Source of the DNA: HGM11788 sp964654945
GTDB lineage: Bacteria > Bacillota > Clostridia > Lachnospirales > CAG-274
Length of the DNA stretch: 14,799 nt
NCBI GenBank assembly: GCA_964654945.1
Contig: CAZZLN010000047.1
Span: forward strand, 1-14,799
Reading direction: 5' to 3'
The notes beneath the pieces were generated by a model. It had not been told where the DNA came from and did no database searches. It saw only the letters and a program-made list of their open reading frames with translations. Made by a program: the position numbers and the translations under genes. Positions 14,791-14,799 of the stretch are shown here, piece after piece (position 1 is the first letter of the stretch; each line of letters opens with the position of its first letter).

Positions 14791-14799
14791 AAAGCAAAC

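Overview
This window is AT-rich (roughly 30% GC in the coding part). It has purine-rich Shine-Dalgarno sites before nearly every gene, one TTG start, lipobox signal peptides and small zinc-ribbon membrane proteins. Together these point to a low-GC Gram-positive, most likely a gut-type Clostridia (Ruminococcus/Oscillospira or Lachnospira relatives). That assignment is an inference from style; no marker gene is present.

Layout. Bases 1-260 hold two identical 55-bp direct repeats, small hairpins and a strong GC hairpin. Bases 279-525 hold a minus-strand unit: a promoter-like site, a leader with a long inverted repeat, and the 3' remnant of an MmcQ/YjbR-family gene. Bases 541-825 are a non-coding leader with an 11-bp inverted repeat and a candidate promoter for the plus-strand genes.

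From 826 to 14750 eleven genes all lie on the plus strand. Block A (826-9172, gaps of 12-22 nt) encodes, in order: a secreted lipoprotein with a possible degenerate von Willebrand A-like region, a four-helix membrane protein, a tubulin/FtsZ-superfamily protein, a 1177-residue protein with an actin/Hsp70 ATPase core in its C-terminal half, and a lipoprotein that also carries a transmembrane helix followed by a coiled coil. A 254-nt gap follows, with a terminator-like hairpin and a GC-rich structured stretch. Block B (9427-14750, gaps of 20-32 nt) encodes two coiled-coil proteins, two zinc-ribbon proteins of the same kind, a zinc-ribbon DUF2628-like membrane protein, and a zinc-ribbon/TM/C-type-lectin surface protein.

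How the genes fit together. Five consecutive products (the last of block A and the first four of block B) end in what looks like the same ~110-residue domain. It can be recognised by an aromatic strand, a L/I-x-x-(Y/F)-P-S/A/T turn, an F-D-I/V-type strand, a (K)PA-like turn and a final KG-E/K-I strand. The domain is presented on a membrane-anchored coil, on free coils, or behind a zinc ribbon. My reading is that the locus encodes an uncharacterised membrane-associated machine: a tubulin-like and an actin-like nucleotide-driven protein, coupled through membrane proteins to extracytoplasmic lipoproteins, with a set of adaptors sharing one docking domain. The biological output (surface remodelling, adhesion, envelope stress response or defence) cannot be told from sequence alone.
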